A DNA stretch of 64,000 nucleotides. It comes from CBDBND01 sp965207985 (lineage in GTDB: Bacteria; Pseudomonadota; Alphaproteobacteria; Rhodospirillales; Rhodospirillaceae). Numbering within the stretch: position 1 is the first letter of the stretch; the number at the start of each line of letters is the position of its first letter. The position numbers were made by a program, and so were the translations under genes. This document shows positions 54,252 to 63,688 of this stretch, piece after piece. The notes beneath the pieces were generated by a model, which saw nothing but the letters and a program-made list of their open reading frames with translations, was not told the DNA's origin and did not search any database. The DNA lies in assembly GCA_965207985.1 (NCBI GenBank), contig CBDBND010000034.1, positions 248,001-312,000 on the forward strand, given 5' to 3'.

Positions 54252-54878
54252 TCAGGTCCATTTTTTGTACAAGCGAATGCCGTATAGGCAACTCAAAATG
54301 ACGGCATAAAGGATGGGTTCGGTATAATCCGCCTTGATCATCATAAAAAAGTGGATCACCGCTAACACGCCGGCCGGATAGACCAGTCGATGTAATCGCT
54401 TCCAATTTTTGCCACCGAGCTTTTTGGCCATGGCGTCGGTCGACGTCAGGGCAAGAGGAATGAGCATGAGCACAGCTGCCATGCCCAAAGTGATGTAAAC
54501 GCGTTTAACGATATCCTGCCAGATTCCCATCCAATAAAAAAACTGGTCGAGCCCAATGTAACTGGACAAGTGAAGCACTACATAAAAGAACGCAAACAAG
54601 CCAAGCATTCGCCGCAGACGGCCAATGCCTGTCCAGCCGGTTACGATGCGGACCGGCGTAACAGCCAGTGCAATCAATAGAAACCGCAGCGCCCAATCTC
54701 CGAGATACCGCGTCACGGCTTCGATGGGATTTGCGCCAAGATCTCCCGTAACTGCACGCCAAATCAACCAGACAAGGGGAAGGCAGCACAGAAAGAAGGT
54801 CGCCGGTTTCAAAAACGACATTGGTTTTCGACCGGAGCGTTTTGCCACTGAGGCTTTTTCTTGAACGGTATCAGTCAT
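54252..54878 (-). CDS. msrQ: MsrQ-like heme-binding membrane subunit
   Basis: 208 residues from the ATG at 54878 (MTDTVQEKAS); 54890 is an alternative start. Six membrane segments form a ferric-reductase-like domain, with heme-ligand His candidates in FYVVLHLSSYI, WKRLHRLVYPAGVLAVIHFF. MsrQ passes electrons to the periplasmic methionine sulfoxide reductase MsrP. No msrP gene is adjacent here (the upstream gene is on the other strand), so the partner must be elsewhere. Confidence 0.88.
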   Translation of the reverse strand: MTDTVQEKASVAKRSGRKPMSFLKPATFFLCCLPLVWLIWRAVTGDLGANPIEAVTRYLGDWALRFLLIALAVTPVRIVTGWTGIGRLRRMLGLFAFFYVVLHLSSYIGLDQFFYWMGIWQDIVKRVYITLGMAAVLMLIPLALTSTDAMAKKLGGKNWKRLHRLVYPAGVLAVIHFFMMIKADYTEPILYAVILSCLYGIRLYKKWT

Positions 54879-54967
54879 GGTCTCGGGCATGTACTCTACC
54901 ATCAGACGCGTGCAAAGAGTGTGATCACACACAACCCTGTGAGACACGTAAATGTGAGGGGATATTT

Positions 54968-56308
54968 ATGGCTGTGGATCAGACCTGCAGCAAGTTTGGA
55001 CCGGTTTGGCTAGCTCCAGAGATCGGCAAGGGCAATGCCTGGACGCTCATGTACGCGGCCTTTTTCACCATCGGTCTGCTGACTTTCATAGGCATCGGCA
55101 CACCCTATGTCCTGACCGAAATATTAAAAGTTCCAACGGGAGAGCAAGGTACCATCAGCGGAAACCTTGTGTTCTGGACCGAGATCGTGACCCTACTCGT
55201 TTTCGGCCCGGTGGGTATTGCGGCGGATCGGATCGGAAGAAAGTCCGTATATCTTTTCGGTTTTCTCTCGATGGGGTTGGGGTACGCGCTCTACCCGACG
55301 GCAGATACGGTCACTGAACTCACTATCTTCCGCCTCATTTACGCTGTCGGTGTGGCGACGACGACAGGCATGTTGGCGACCATCGTCACCGATTACCCGC
55401 AAGAGGAATCTCGTGGCAAGCTGGTTAGCATTGTCGGCGCCGCAAACGGACTGGGTATTGTTTTTGTCAATTTAGTTTTCGGCACGCTGCCGGAGCGATT
55501 TGTAGCCGGGGGTATGGACGGCACGCAGGCCGGCGAGGCTGTTCACTGGCTTGTTGCCGGTTTGTGCGCCGTTTCGACATTGGTGCTCTGGGTCGGACTC
55601 AAAGAGGGAACACCTGCCAAGGAGGAAGACAAACCGTCCGTTCGGGAATTGACTGTTAGTGCTTTACACCAGGGCATGAACAATCCGCGTATCGCTTTGT
55701 CTTACGGGGCTGCGTTTATCGCTCGGGGTGACCTCGTCATCATTGGCACCTTTCTGACCCTGTGGGGCACAACGGCGAGTGTGAATGCGGGATTACCCAC
55801 CGACGAAGCCACCACCAACGCGACACTGGCTTTTGTCACGGCACAGACAGCCGCCTTGTTATGGACCGTGGTGATTGTGTTTTTTATCGATCGCTTTAAC
55901 AGAACTGGGTTTCTCGCCTTTTGCATGGCATTGGCGGCGCTGGGGTACCTGTGCATGGGATTTGTCGACGATCCCACGACGACGGAAGCCCTTCCTTTTG
56001 TGATTCTTTTGGGCATCGGGCAGATTTCGGCCTTTTTCGGGTCACAGGCTTTGGTCGGTCAGGAAGCACCGTTGGCCGAACGGGGCGCCGTAATTGGCGG
56101 ATTCAACATCATGGGCGCGCTCGGAATCCTCTTTTGCTCGGTCACCGGCGGCTGGCTGTTCGATAATGTGTCACCGGTTTCCACGTTCCTGATGATCGGT
56201 GCACTCAATGGGGTGATATGTGTGGCGTCAATTATTGTGCGGGTGAAATCGCCGGGCCGCATGCCGGGCGACAGCGACAAGCCGGCGGCGCTCGTCCCGG
56301 GTAAATAG
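54968..56308 (+). CDS. Major facilitator superfamily transporter
   Basis: 446 residues from ATG 54968, with AGGGG 6-7 nt upstream; the longer frame overlaps msrQ. Twelve predicted helices, the MFS loop motif GIAADRIGRKSVYLFGF between helices 2 and 3, and a charged central loop (KEGTPAKEEDKPSVREL). The substrate is unknown. It is a single gene, divergent from msrQ. Confidence 0.87.
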   Translation: MAVDQTCSKFGPVWLAPEIGKGNAWTLMYAAFFTIGLLTFIGIGTPYVLTEILKVPTGEQGTISGNLVFWTEIVTLLVFGPVGIAADRIGRKSVYLFGFLSMGLGYALYPTADTVTELTIFRLIYAVGVATTTGMLATIVTDYPQEESRGKLVSIVGAANGLGIVFVNLVFGTLPERFVAGGMDGTQAGEAVHWLVAGLCAVSTLVLWVGLKEGTPAKEEDKPSVRELTVSALHQGMNNPRIALSYGAAFIARGDLVIIGTFLTLWGTTASVNAGLPTDEATTNATLAFVTAQTAALLWTVVIVFFIDRFNRTGFLAFCMALAALGYLCMGFVDDPTTTEALPFVILLGIGQISAFFGSQALVGQEAPLAERGAVIGGFNIMGALGILFCSVTGGWLFDNVSPVSTFLMIGALNGVICVASIIVRVKSPGRMPGDSDKPAALVPGK

Positions 56309-56521
56309 CCGTTAAGGCCCCAATTTCGCCTCCTTTTTCATGCTTGAATGGACCGTTTGCGCCCCAATTTCAGGTTTTCAGGCTGGTGTGGATTGACTTC
56401 CCAGCATCAACACGTGTCTACATGGGCCCCGAAAATAGAGGGGTGGCATGCGGTGGGGCGTCACCCTTTCCAGAATGGCGAAAAAGCCAGTGGAAACGGT
56501 AGGAAAAACACCACGTGCGCT

Positions 56522-59500
56522 ATGTTTGATTTTGTAGTTTGGAGACTTAAACGAAGCTTTGAAGATGGGTGGTCTGTGTCCCCGTGGCGCCAATCTCTGC
56601 TGTTTGCATTGGTTGCGTTTACAGCTCTTTCACCAAGTCTTGCATCAGCCGACGATCTTACCATCTCGACCAATGAAACCACCGCTGTGTCGACGGCCCA
56701 AGGAGACGGTACCGGCCCTGGCAATATCATTATTGAAAACAATGGTGCCATTGATCTCACGTCGGGCACCCCGGTCACTGTCAACAGCGACCATGACCTC
56801 GATAACTTCGGAACCTTACGCACGGAGACAGAGGAAGATGGCATTGGCGTGTTCGTCGACCTCAATGCGGAACCGGACATCGATGCCAGTATAACCAACG
56901 CAGGCGTCATCACATTACTGGGACCTGCCGAAGGCAGCCCCATAGAAAATCAGCCCGTAGAAAACTTTGGAATTCTCGTTACCGGAACGGGCACCCAAAC
57001 CGGTTCCATCATCAATGCGCAAGGCGCAAGCATCGAAGTTGGTGGCAACGCGTCTGCAGCCATTTTGGTTGACGGCACCATGTTCGGTTCCGTTTTCAAC
57101 GATGGAACTTTGAACACAGTGGGCGTGGAATCGACTTCACTGGGTATTTATGACGACGTGGACGGTTTGATTTTAAACACCGGCACCATCGCGGCAAGCG
57201 GGCGGGATGGCGTAGGCATTTATATGGGCGGGTCCCTGACGGGGACGATCACCAATTCGGGTAGCATCAATATCGGGGCCGGCGCAGCGCGAACGTTCGA
57301 CGGCACTTTTATTCCCGAAGTGCGCGGTGATGCGGGTATCTGGATTGCAGGATCGGTGAACGGCGGCATGCAGATCTTGGGCAACCAAGTCCCTGAATTC
57401 GTAGAACAGACTCTCTCATTTGACGATCCAGCGTTTTCGATCCCCGATGCGGAAATCAATGTCGTTGGAAGAGGACAGGCGATCAAAATTCGTCCGGGCG
57501 GCCTTAGCGGGCGTCTGAACAATATAACTGTCGGTGCCGTGGGATCCGGTGACAACGCATTTGCTGTACTCAATCAAGGTCTGATCACCACTGGCAGCAC
57601 CCAAGAAGGTGTAAACGTGGAAGCGGTCGTCATTGAAGGCTTGGTGGCTTCAGGAACCGTTTATAACGTCACCCTGGCTGGCGGTATCCGCAATGATGGC
57701 GGCGACATACGGACCGGTACTATCGATGGAACAGCGACGGCGATCCGCATTGGCAATCATGCGGCGGTACCCGAAATCTTAAACAGTGGCGACATCACTG
57801 CCCTTACCAATGATTCAACAGGAGACGTCAACAACAACATTGTTGGAGATATGGGCGGAGATGCTTTTGCTATTATTGTTGAGGAAAGCGGTACACTGAC
57901 AAGCATCGACAATACAGGTGTTATACGGGCCGACGCGATGGGATCGGGCTCAAGTGCCGGCGCCATCATCGTTCAGTCGGGCTCGCTAACCTCCTTTTCC
58001 AACACGGGTGATGTCTTCGCGCTCATTCAAGACGGTTCGACAGGAATATCAACCGCCCTAGATGTCAGAACGTCGACGAGTGACATTGAATTCAGCAATT
58101 CAGGCACAATCATCGGTGACATTTTTCTCGGCGACGGCAGCGATACGTTCACATCAACCGGCGGCTCCATTACGGGTGAAATTACCATGGCGGGCGGTGA
58201 CGACGTTGTCACACTCGCGGATACCACCGTCCTGGGTTCCTTCCTCTTTACAACTGGCAATAAGACAGCCTCCATCACAAACACGACGTTAAACGGCGGT
58301 TTCGTGGAAACGGGCGCGATCATCGATTTGACTTTGCGGGATAGCGACTGGACCATCACCGCCGGTGAAGCGGCATCCTTGAGAACCCTTGATGTTCAGG
58401 GTACGTCAACCCTGCGCGTGGAAGTGGACGGCGTCAACAACCGTGCTGGCACGATTGCCGCCACGGATACCGCATCCATTTCCGATACAACCACTATCGT
58501 ACCTGTGTTGCGCAGCGTCATTACCGATCAGCAGACATTCACTCTGGTTCAGGCAGGGCAACTCAACACCAACATCACGTTCGACACCGCGCAAACCGCG
58601 GAAACATCGTACATGCATACGACGGCGGTTGTGCGGGACCCCGGCGATCCAAACAGGATTCTGCTCCAAGTTAGCCGGCGATCGGCGGAAGAACTGGGTT
58701 TGGAACAAAACATCGGCACGTTTTACGAATCATCAAGTGCAGCACTGAGTCAGGACTCGGAACTGTTCACCGATCTCGCCTCCATTACTGCACAGCCCGA
58801 ATTTGAAAGCGCGCTTGATCAGTTCTTACCAGACACCAGTGATGCGGTTTTCCAATCCGCAATCGATCAACAGAACATGGCATTCGGCGCCATCAACCGG
58901 CGCTTGGACCGTGTTCCAGCCCAAGGTTTCTATCGCGACCGCCCAACCGTTTGGCTACAGACCATGGGCCATTACGCCAAGCGCAAAGCCGATGAATTAC
59001 GCCCCGGCTACTCCACCTGGTCCGGGGGCATCGCCGTTGGCTTTGACCGGCAGTTCGACCGGCTCACCCGCGCCGGTCTCGCTTATACCCAGCTCTGGAG
59101 CTTTCCGGACGAACTCAATTCATTGGACAAACCGACTGAGTTCAGCAGTTCACAGCTAAACGGTTACTTCAGGATGGGCAGCGCCCACCGCCATCTTCAG
59201 GGTGCGGTGACTCTCGGCTACGACTCCTTCAATAGTGAACGGCGTGTGGTTTTTGGATCCCTCGACAGATCGGTTTTGGGGAAATGGGATGGATATGAAT
59301 TCGGTAGCGCCTTGCAGCTGGCATTGGGTGTCAAACGGGATAGCTGGAGCCTGGTGCCGACGGCTCGGCTGAGCTATCTGTTGCTCCACCAGGGGTCTCA
59401 CACGGAGACCGATGGCGGTGACGGCCTTAATCTAAGTTTCTCTTCGGACAATACGGATTCACTCAGAGGCGGATTGGGTTTCGCCGCCCGGCGCGAATTC

Positions 59501-59773
59501 ATTCTAGAAGATGATTCCATTCTTCAATTCGAAGGCAGAACCACGTACACGCGCGAGTTCATGAGCGGTACGAGAAACATGGAGGTGGCGTTCGCCGCCG
59601 ACGGCACACCCTTCAATCTCCTTGCCAGCCCCCTCACCCAAGACGTGTTTTCCGTCGGTCTCGGTATGTTTTACAAAAACGATCACGCCACCATTTCCTT
59701 TGACTACGACGGCGAGAAAGCGAGCGGCTACACGGCCCATACCGGTACGGTTACGGTCCGGTTCAGATTCTAG
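56522..59773 (+). CDS. Autotransporter-type outer-membrane protein
   Basis: 1083 residues from ATG 56522. A long signal sequence (RQSLLFALVAFTALSPSLASA) is followed by a ~700-residue passenger rich in N-S-G-x-I/L repeats (LNTGTIAASG, ITNSGSINIG, EFSNSGTIIGD), the pattern of a right-handed beta-helix. The last ~270 residues form the autotransporter beta-barrel (PTVWLQTMGHYAKRKADE...) ending in the terminal aromatic of TVTVRFRF. It probably displays or secretes the passenger on the cell surface as adhesin or biofilm factor. No passenger protease motif was noted. Confidence 0.88.
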   Translation: MFDFVVWRLKRSFEDGWSVSPWRQSLLFALVAFTALSPSLASADDLTISTNETTAVSTAQGDGTGPGNIIIENNGAIDLTSGTPVTVNSDHDLDNFGTLRTETEEDGIGVFVDLNAEPDIDASITNAGVITLLGPAEGSPIENQPVENFGILVTGTGTQTGSIINAQGASIEVGGNASAAILVDGTMFGSVFNDGTLNTVGVESTSLGIYDDVDGLILNTGTIAASGRDGVGIYMGGSLTGTITNSGSINIGAGAARTFDGTFIPEVRGDAGIWIAGSVNGGMQILGNQVPEFVEQTLSFDDPAFSIPDAEINVVGRGQAIKIRPGGLSGRLNNITVGAVGSGDNAFAVLNQGLITTGSTQEGVNVEAVVIEGLVASGTVYNVTLAGGIRNDGGDIRTGTIDGTATAIRIGNHAAVPEILNSGDITALTNDSTGDVNNNIVGDMGGDAFAIIVEESGTLTSIDNTGVIRADAMGSGSSAGAIIVQSGSLTSFSNTGDVFALIQDGSTGISTALDVRTSTSDIEFSNSGTIIGDIFLGDGSDTFTSTGGSITGEITMAGGDDVVTLADTTVLGSFLFTTGNKTASITNTTLNGGFVETGAIIDLTLRDSDWTITAGEAASLRTLDVQGTSTLRVEVDGVNNRAGTIAATDTASISDTTTIVPVLRSVITDQQTFTLVQAGQLNTNITFDTAQTAETSYMHTTAVVRDPGDPNRILLQVSRRSAEELGLEQNIGTFYESSSAALSQDSELFTDLASITAQPEFESALDQFLPDTSDAVFQSAIDQQNMAFGAINRRLDRVPAQGFYRDRPTVWLQTMGHYAKRKADELRPGYSTWSGGIAVGFDRQFDRLTRAGLAYTQLWSFPDELNSLDKPTEFSSSQLNGYFRMGSAHRHLQGAVTLGYDSFNSERRVVFGSLDRSVLGKWDGYEFGSALQLALGVKRDSWSLVPTARLSYLLLHQGSHTETDGGDGLNLSFSSDNTDSLRGGLGFAARREFILEDDSILQFEGRTTYTREFMSGTRNMEVAFAADGTPFNLLASPLTQDVFSVGLGMFYKNDHATISFDYDGEKASGYTAHTGTVTVRFRF

Positions 59774-59894
59774 GTCCATTGAACCAACACAGGCTCGCTC
59801 ACGAGGCGAGCAGTATTGAGTCCCTCGCTGCATGGTCTCCCCGGCGCCGTTACTGTGACCCTTCTCAAAATCCAACAAACGGCAGGATTTGATT

Positions 59895-60224
59895 ATGGCA
59901 GACGGTGCAAAAACCTCGGTCACCCACCGGGAGGATTTCATTCCGCCTCAGGCCGAAGACGTGTTTCTGGGTAATCCAGTTCTGGACAATGTGATGTCGA
60001 CGGTAATCGCCTTGGGCAGCGAGTTTTGGGCCTTGCAACGGCGTATGAACGTCATTGAAACGTTGCTGGAAGACAACGGCGCGGTCACCAAACAGATGAT
60101 CGAAGACTACCGCCCATCTGAAGACGAGATGGCGGCGTGGGAAAGCCAACGCGACCGGTTCATTCAACGGGTTTACGGGTTCCTGCAAAACACTGGTACC
60201 GATGAAGACACCCGAGCTCGATGA
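59895..60224 (+). CDS. Small helical protein paired with a methyltransferase (copy B)
   Basis: 109 residues from ATG 59895. The central segment ALGSEFWALQRRMNVIETLLE matches the small protein at 28027-28329, including E-x-WALQ-x-R, and both have a downstream Pro-Ser/Gly-x-Glu and an Arg/Lys-rich helix. It is located 15 nt upstream of the methyltransferase copy B. Function unknown; the repeated association suggests that it works with the methyltransferase. Confidence 0.8.
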   Translation: MADGAKTSVTHREDFIPPQAEDVFLGNPVLDNVMSTVIALGSEFWALQRRMNVIETLLEDNGAVTKQMIEDYRPSEDEMAAWESQRDRFIQRVYGFLQNTGTDEDTRAR

Positions 60225-60239
60225 GGAAAGGAGCGAATC

Positions 60240-61436
60240 ATGATTGACAGACGAACTCTTTTCGGCACCACGGCAGCGGTGGCAACGGCAGTCGCTTCAG
60301 CCTTTGGAGCGCGCAAATCATCGGCCGCGACGCCTGCTGCCAAACTTGAGAATGACATCGAAATCCGGGGCAAGCTCCCACTGGGGCGTCTTGAGAGATT
60401 GCCGGAGCTGGATTTGGAAAGCCGGTTGGATTTCACCCAAGGTTTTCGCAAATGGTCGTTGCGTGATTTCGGACGCAAGAGCACTCAACAGATCAACACA
60501 TTGGTCAAAGACGCAGGTTTGAATCCCAGACCCGCTCCACCCATGGACGACATTCTGGCTGCTATCGGTGACGACCCGACGGTATGGACCCAGGTCCGCT
60601 GCAAAACAACGGCACAACAAATCATGTGGCGTAATCTGGTCGACGGTTTCCATTCAAGCAGGGATGCTTACCTAGCGGAACTGGAAGAAGCGGACACGAC
60701 CGGTCCGGGTACGCTTGAGTTAGATGGCGATCTGGACATACCCGAATACACCAAGCACGCCATTCACATTCAGCCGGGCGGGTACATCGGCGACCCCCTG
60801 GGCGGCTATGTTTACAATTACGGCGTCAACGTGTTCACCATTGACCTTCATCGGGAAGACACCTTTCACCGCTCTTTGGCAGAAATAATGCCCACACCGG
60901 CGGATGGCGCTGTCAACCGCGTTCTTGAACTCGGCTGCGGTGTCGGTCAGCTGTGTGTGGCGTTGAAGGAACGGTTCCCGGAGGCGGACATCTGGGGTAT
61001 CGATGTGGGTGCGCCCATGCTTCGCTACGCGCATATGCGAGCCGCTGAAATGGGCATAGACATCAATCTGGCGCAGCGGTTGGCGGAAGATACTAAGTTT
61101 GACAACGACACCTTTGATGTGGTCACGGCCTACATATTATTCCATGAGGTCACAACCGAAGCCGCGAAGGATATCATCGCAGAAGCTCATCGGGTGCTCC
61201 GCCCAGGTGGCGTGTTCTATCCTGTCGACTTCAAGACTTACGACCAGGCGCTCCCCAATGCATCCGGCCGCTTTAATCAGTGGTGGGATCACGTTTACAA
61301 CAACGAAGTGTGGACGGAAGAATACCGTGACTCCAACTTCGGCCAGTTGATGCGTGACGCCGGTTTTGAAGTGTCGGACGAAGCACCGAAACCGGGCACG
61401 TTCTGGAACGGGTTGATGGGGACGAAAACAGCCTGA
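60240..61436 (+). CDS. SAM-dependent methyltransferase with Tat-like N-terminus (copy B)
   Basis: 398 residues; GGAAAGGAG precedes the ATG. The N-terminus IDRRTLFGTTAAVATAVASAFGARKSSA resembles a twin-arginine signal, which would be surprising for a SAM enzyme. The methyltransferase fold shows VLELGCGVGQLC near residue 222, acidic IWGIDVG, TAYILFHEV and LRPGGVFYPVD. Together with DLDIPEYTKHAI before the fold it parallels the protein at 28329-29393. The substrate is unknown; either the signal is vestigial or the protein is exported. Confidence 0.87.
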   Translation: MIDRRTLFGTTAAVATAVASAFGARKSSAATPAAKLENDIEIRGKLPLGRLERLPELDLESRLDFTQGFRKWSLRDFGRKSTQQINTLVKDAGLNPRPAPPMDDILAAIGDDPTVWTQVRCKTTAQQIMWRNLVDGFHSSRDAYLAELEEADTTGPGTLELDGDLDIPEYTKHAIHIQPGGYIGDPLGGYVYNYGVNVFTIDLHREDTFHRSLAEIMPTPADGAVNRVLELGCGVGQLCVALKERFPEADIWGIDVGAPMLRYAHMRAAEMGIDINLAQRLAEDTKFDNDTFDVVTAYILFHEVTTEAAKDIIAEAHRVLRPGGVFYPVDFKTYDQALPNASGRFNQWWDHVYNNEVWTEEYRDSNFGQLMRDAGFEVSDEAPKPGTFWNGLMGTKTA

Positions 61437-61464
61437 GGATTTTCGTTTGGTGAGCGGAACCTAA

Positions 61465-62427
61465 TCAGTTCAGGTCCCGCGCCACCCGGAAACCAAACAT
61501 ATAGTAGGCCCAGTGCTCTGGATCGCGCCCCCGGAAGGTCGGTTGCTGCCGGCTCAAGCGCGAGCGCCAACTGCCGCTGCGCACACCGCGCTTCTCACAT
61601 TGACCGTCAACCTGAAAGGCCGAGCCGTCGACGGGCTCGTCGGCATAGAGCGTTAGAGAGCAATCCTCCACCCATTCCCAGACGTTGCCGATGGTGTCGT
61701 ATAGGCCGAATGCGTTTGGCTTAAACTGTCCCACCGATGCCACCAGCATATGGCCATCATCACAGTCGGCTGCGGTGGCGTTGGCATTTGAATTGAGTGT
61801 TGCTCTCGGTTCTTGCGTTCCGGTTTGATCAAAGACGTTGCCAAACTCGCAGATCCGCGTGGCATCTTCGCCCCAGGGCCAGGTGGCCTTAGAGCCCGCC
61901 TTGGCGACATATTCCCACTCTGCTTCGGATAACAGCCGGTAGGGTTGCCCGGTCTCTTCGGCGAGCCATTCCACGTAGGCTTTGGTATCTTTCCAATCGA
62001 CGCAGACCACCGGCTCATCGTCTGCCGGCGGACGGCCAATGCTCGGATCTAACCAGGTGACGCCCTGTACGGGGTCGCGTCCGCCCCAAGTGATGCATTC
62101 TTGCGCCGGTGTGTATCCGGTGGCGGTAATAAACTGCGCGTATTCCGCTTTGGTGATTTCAAATTGTCCCGCGGCAAAGGGCTCAGCAATGGTGATCGTC
62201 CGAATAGGGCCTTCCGGTCTTACTTCATTGTCACGCATCTGATTGAGGCGGTCAGAACCCATCTCGAAAGTGCCCGGTGGAATCACAACCATCTCGGGGC
62301 AGGTTTCACAGTCCCTGAAAGACGCGCCGGGAGAGAGTGTCACCGTTGCGGCCTCGGCCATGAGGGACGATGGAGGCATCGCCATGCTTATGACCAACAG
62401 TAATTTTTGAATCCGTGTGAGCGCCAT
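61465..62427 (-). CDS. Exported SUMF1/PvdO-type (formylglycine-generating-like) protein
   Basis: 320 residues from ATG 62427, with AAGGGG upstream and a signal peptide (LLLVISMAMPPSSLMAEA). The fold is shown by MVVIPPGTFEMGSD, PFAAGQFEITKAEYAQF, YRLLSEAEWEYVAKAGS, IGNVWEWVEDC and GFRVARDLN. The C-terminal region that holds the copper-binding cysteines of true formylglycine-generating enzymes here reads QQPTFRGRDPEHW, without cysteines, so a PvdO-like or other role is more likely. It is convergent with the methyltransferase and divergent from the DUF1838 gene. Confidence 0.82.
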   Translation of the reverse strand: MALTRIQKLLLVISMAMPPSSLMAEAATVTLSPGASFRDCETCPEMVVIPPGTFEMGSDRLNQMRDNEVRPEGPIRTITIAEPFAAGQFEITKAEYAQFITATGYTPAQECITWGGRDPVQGVTWLDPSIGRPPADDEPVVCVDWKDTKAYVEWLAEETGQPYRLLSEAEWEYVAKAGSKATWPWGEDATRICEFGNVFDQTGTQEPRATLNSNANATAADCDDGHMLVASVGQFKPNAFGLYDTIGNVWEWVEDCSLTLYADEPVDGSAFQVDGQCEKRGVRSGSWRSRLSRQQPTFRGRDPEHWAYYMFGFRVARDLN

Positions 62428-62609
62428 GTGATGCGTCCCCTTTCCTTGGTTTTGACGGACTCTAAGGAGTGACAACACAAAAGAGCAATGGCTGAGGCCA
62501 AAGGATCGCCCACCAGCCGGACAATGAGCGGAGGATCGCCCGCCGCCACAGCAAATGCTTGATATGACTCCAGCTATAAGACCGACTTGGCCAAGGGGAC
62601 ATCACAGAC

Positions 62610-63668
62610 ATGACCACAAGCGAATATACGTCGTTTAACGATCCGGCGGTCCGCCCGCCCCTCCTATCCGATACCTTCAATCCGATCGCCTCGACTATGA
62701 GCCGTCGTTCCCTGTTGGGTGGCGCTGGTCTTGGTGCGGCAGGGGTGGCGGTGGGAATGATGCGGCCTCTCACGGCCCGCGCCGACTCACATGCCAACGT
62801 GCCAGCCGATTTCGACACCATGGATCCCGAGACCAACCTTCGCACACTGTTGAAGATCCAGGGCGATCTCTCCGGTGAAGACGTCATTGGCGGCTTCGGC
62901 GGCAAGGCTTGGATGTGGGTCCCCGGCGAGGCGAACTACCTCGCCTTTCAGACCTACGGCATCGGAGCCACGCGCCTTGATTATCAGGGCGATGGGGTGT
63001 GGAACTTCCATCACCGCGAAGTGCTGTATTACATGGACCCCAGGACCGGAGAAATTCTCGATACCTGGACCAACCCGGTCACGGGCCGTACGGTCGAGGT
63101 TGTTCACATCCTCAATGATCCGGTCAACCGCATTTCCCGGGTGAGTGGCGGATTCATTGAACCGCCGTTTGATCATGAAATTGTCGGCGATCGTATCGTC
63201 TTCCAGATCGACGTCTTCCGGGCTCAAGAAAATCCCATCAGCCGGAAGGAGTATCCCTTGCACTCACAACAGGATGTGTATCAGTCCTGCGAACTGTGGG
63301 CGATCGCAAGCAGCTTATCCGAAGTTGCCGACCCGGATGTGACGTCCGCCTCCAACCACACGGCGTGGGCGCGCAACGGCATGTGGCTGCCGTTCATGGA
63401 AATGGGTAACCGGCTTGGCCACATGGTCTATCACTCCCAGTCCTTCAAGTTAATGAACGGAGTGGACGGACTGCCCAAATACATCCGCGACTACACGGAA
63501 AAGCATTATCCCAAATACTTGGAAGCACCCAAGGAATGGCAAGGCCTCGCTGAAAACGAAAACACGTGGTCGTACTCGAAGAAAGTGATCGACGCTAAAC
63601 GGGAGGAAGGTCGCGGTGGACCGGGCGGCAAGGGATCGGTGTTCGGCGTGCCGGACGCGAATACTTAA
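62610..63668 (+). CDS. DUF1838 family Tat-exported protein (long form)
   Basis: 352 residues from ATG 62610; an internal ATG at 62697 would start directly at the signal. The twin-arginine motif SRRSLLGGAGLGAAGVAVG lies at residues ~30-50. The mature part is DUF1838-like (LLKIQGDLSGED, REVLYYMDPRTGEILDTW, YQSCELWAIAS, HMVYHSQSFKL). The family function is unknown. It is followed 20 nt later by a Rieske oxygenase gene, which suggests a common operon. Confidence 0.83.
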   Translation: MTTSEYTSFNDPAVRPPLLSDTFNPIASTMSRRSLLGGAGLGAAGVAVGMMRPLTARADSHANVPADFDTMDPETNLRTLLKIQGDLSGEDVIGGFGGKAWMWVPGEANYLAFQTYGIGATRLDYQGDGVWNFHHREVLYYMDPRTGEILDTWTNPVTGRTVEVVHILNDPVNRISRVSGGFIEPPFDHEIVGDRIVFQIDVFRAQENPISRKEYPLHSQQDVYQSCELWAIASSLSEVADPDVTSASNHTAWARNGMWLPFMEMGNRLGHMVYHSQSFKLMNGVDGLPKYIRDYTEKHYPKYLEAPKEWQGLAENENTWSYSKKVIDAKREEGRGGPGGKGSVFGVPDANT

Positions 63669-63688
63669 GAGCTTAAGGGCAAGCGTCC

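Noticed and set aside
54060..54287. 75-codon frame downstream of an AT-rich palindrome
   Set aside because: It runs into the 3' end of msrQ on the other strand, has a weak ribosome site and no recognisable domain.
59795..59815. Terminator after the autotransporter
   Set aside because: GCTCGC/GCGAGC hairpin exists but no T-run follows.
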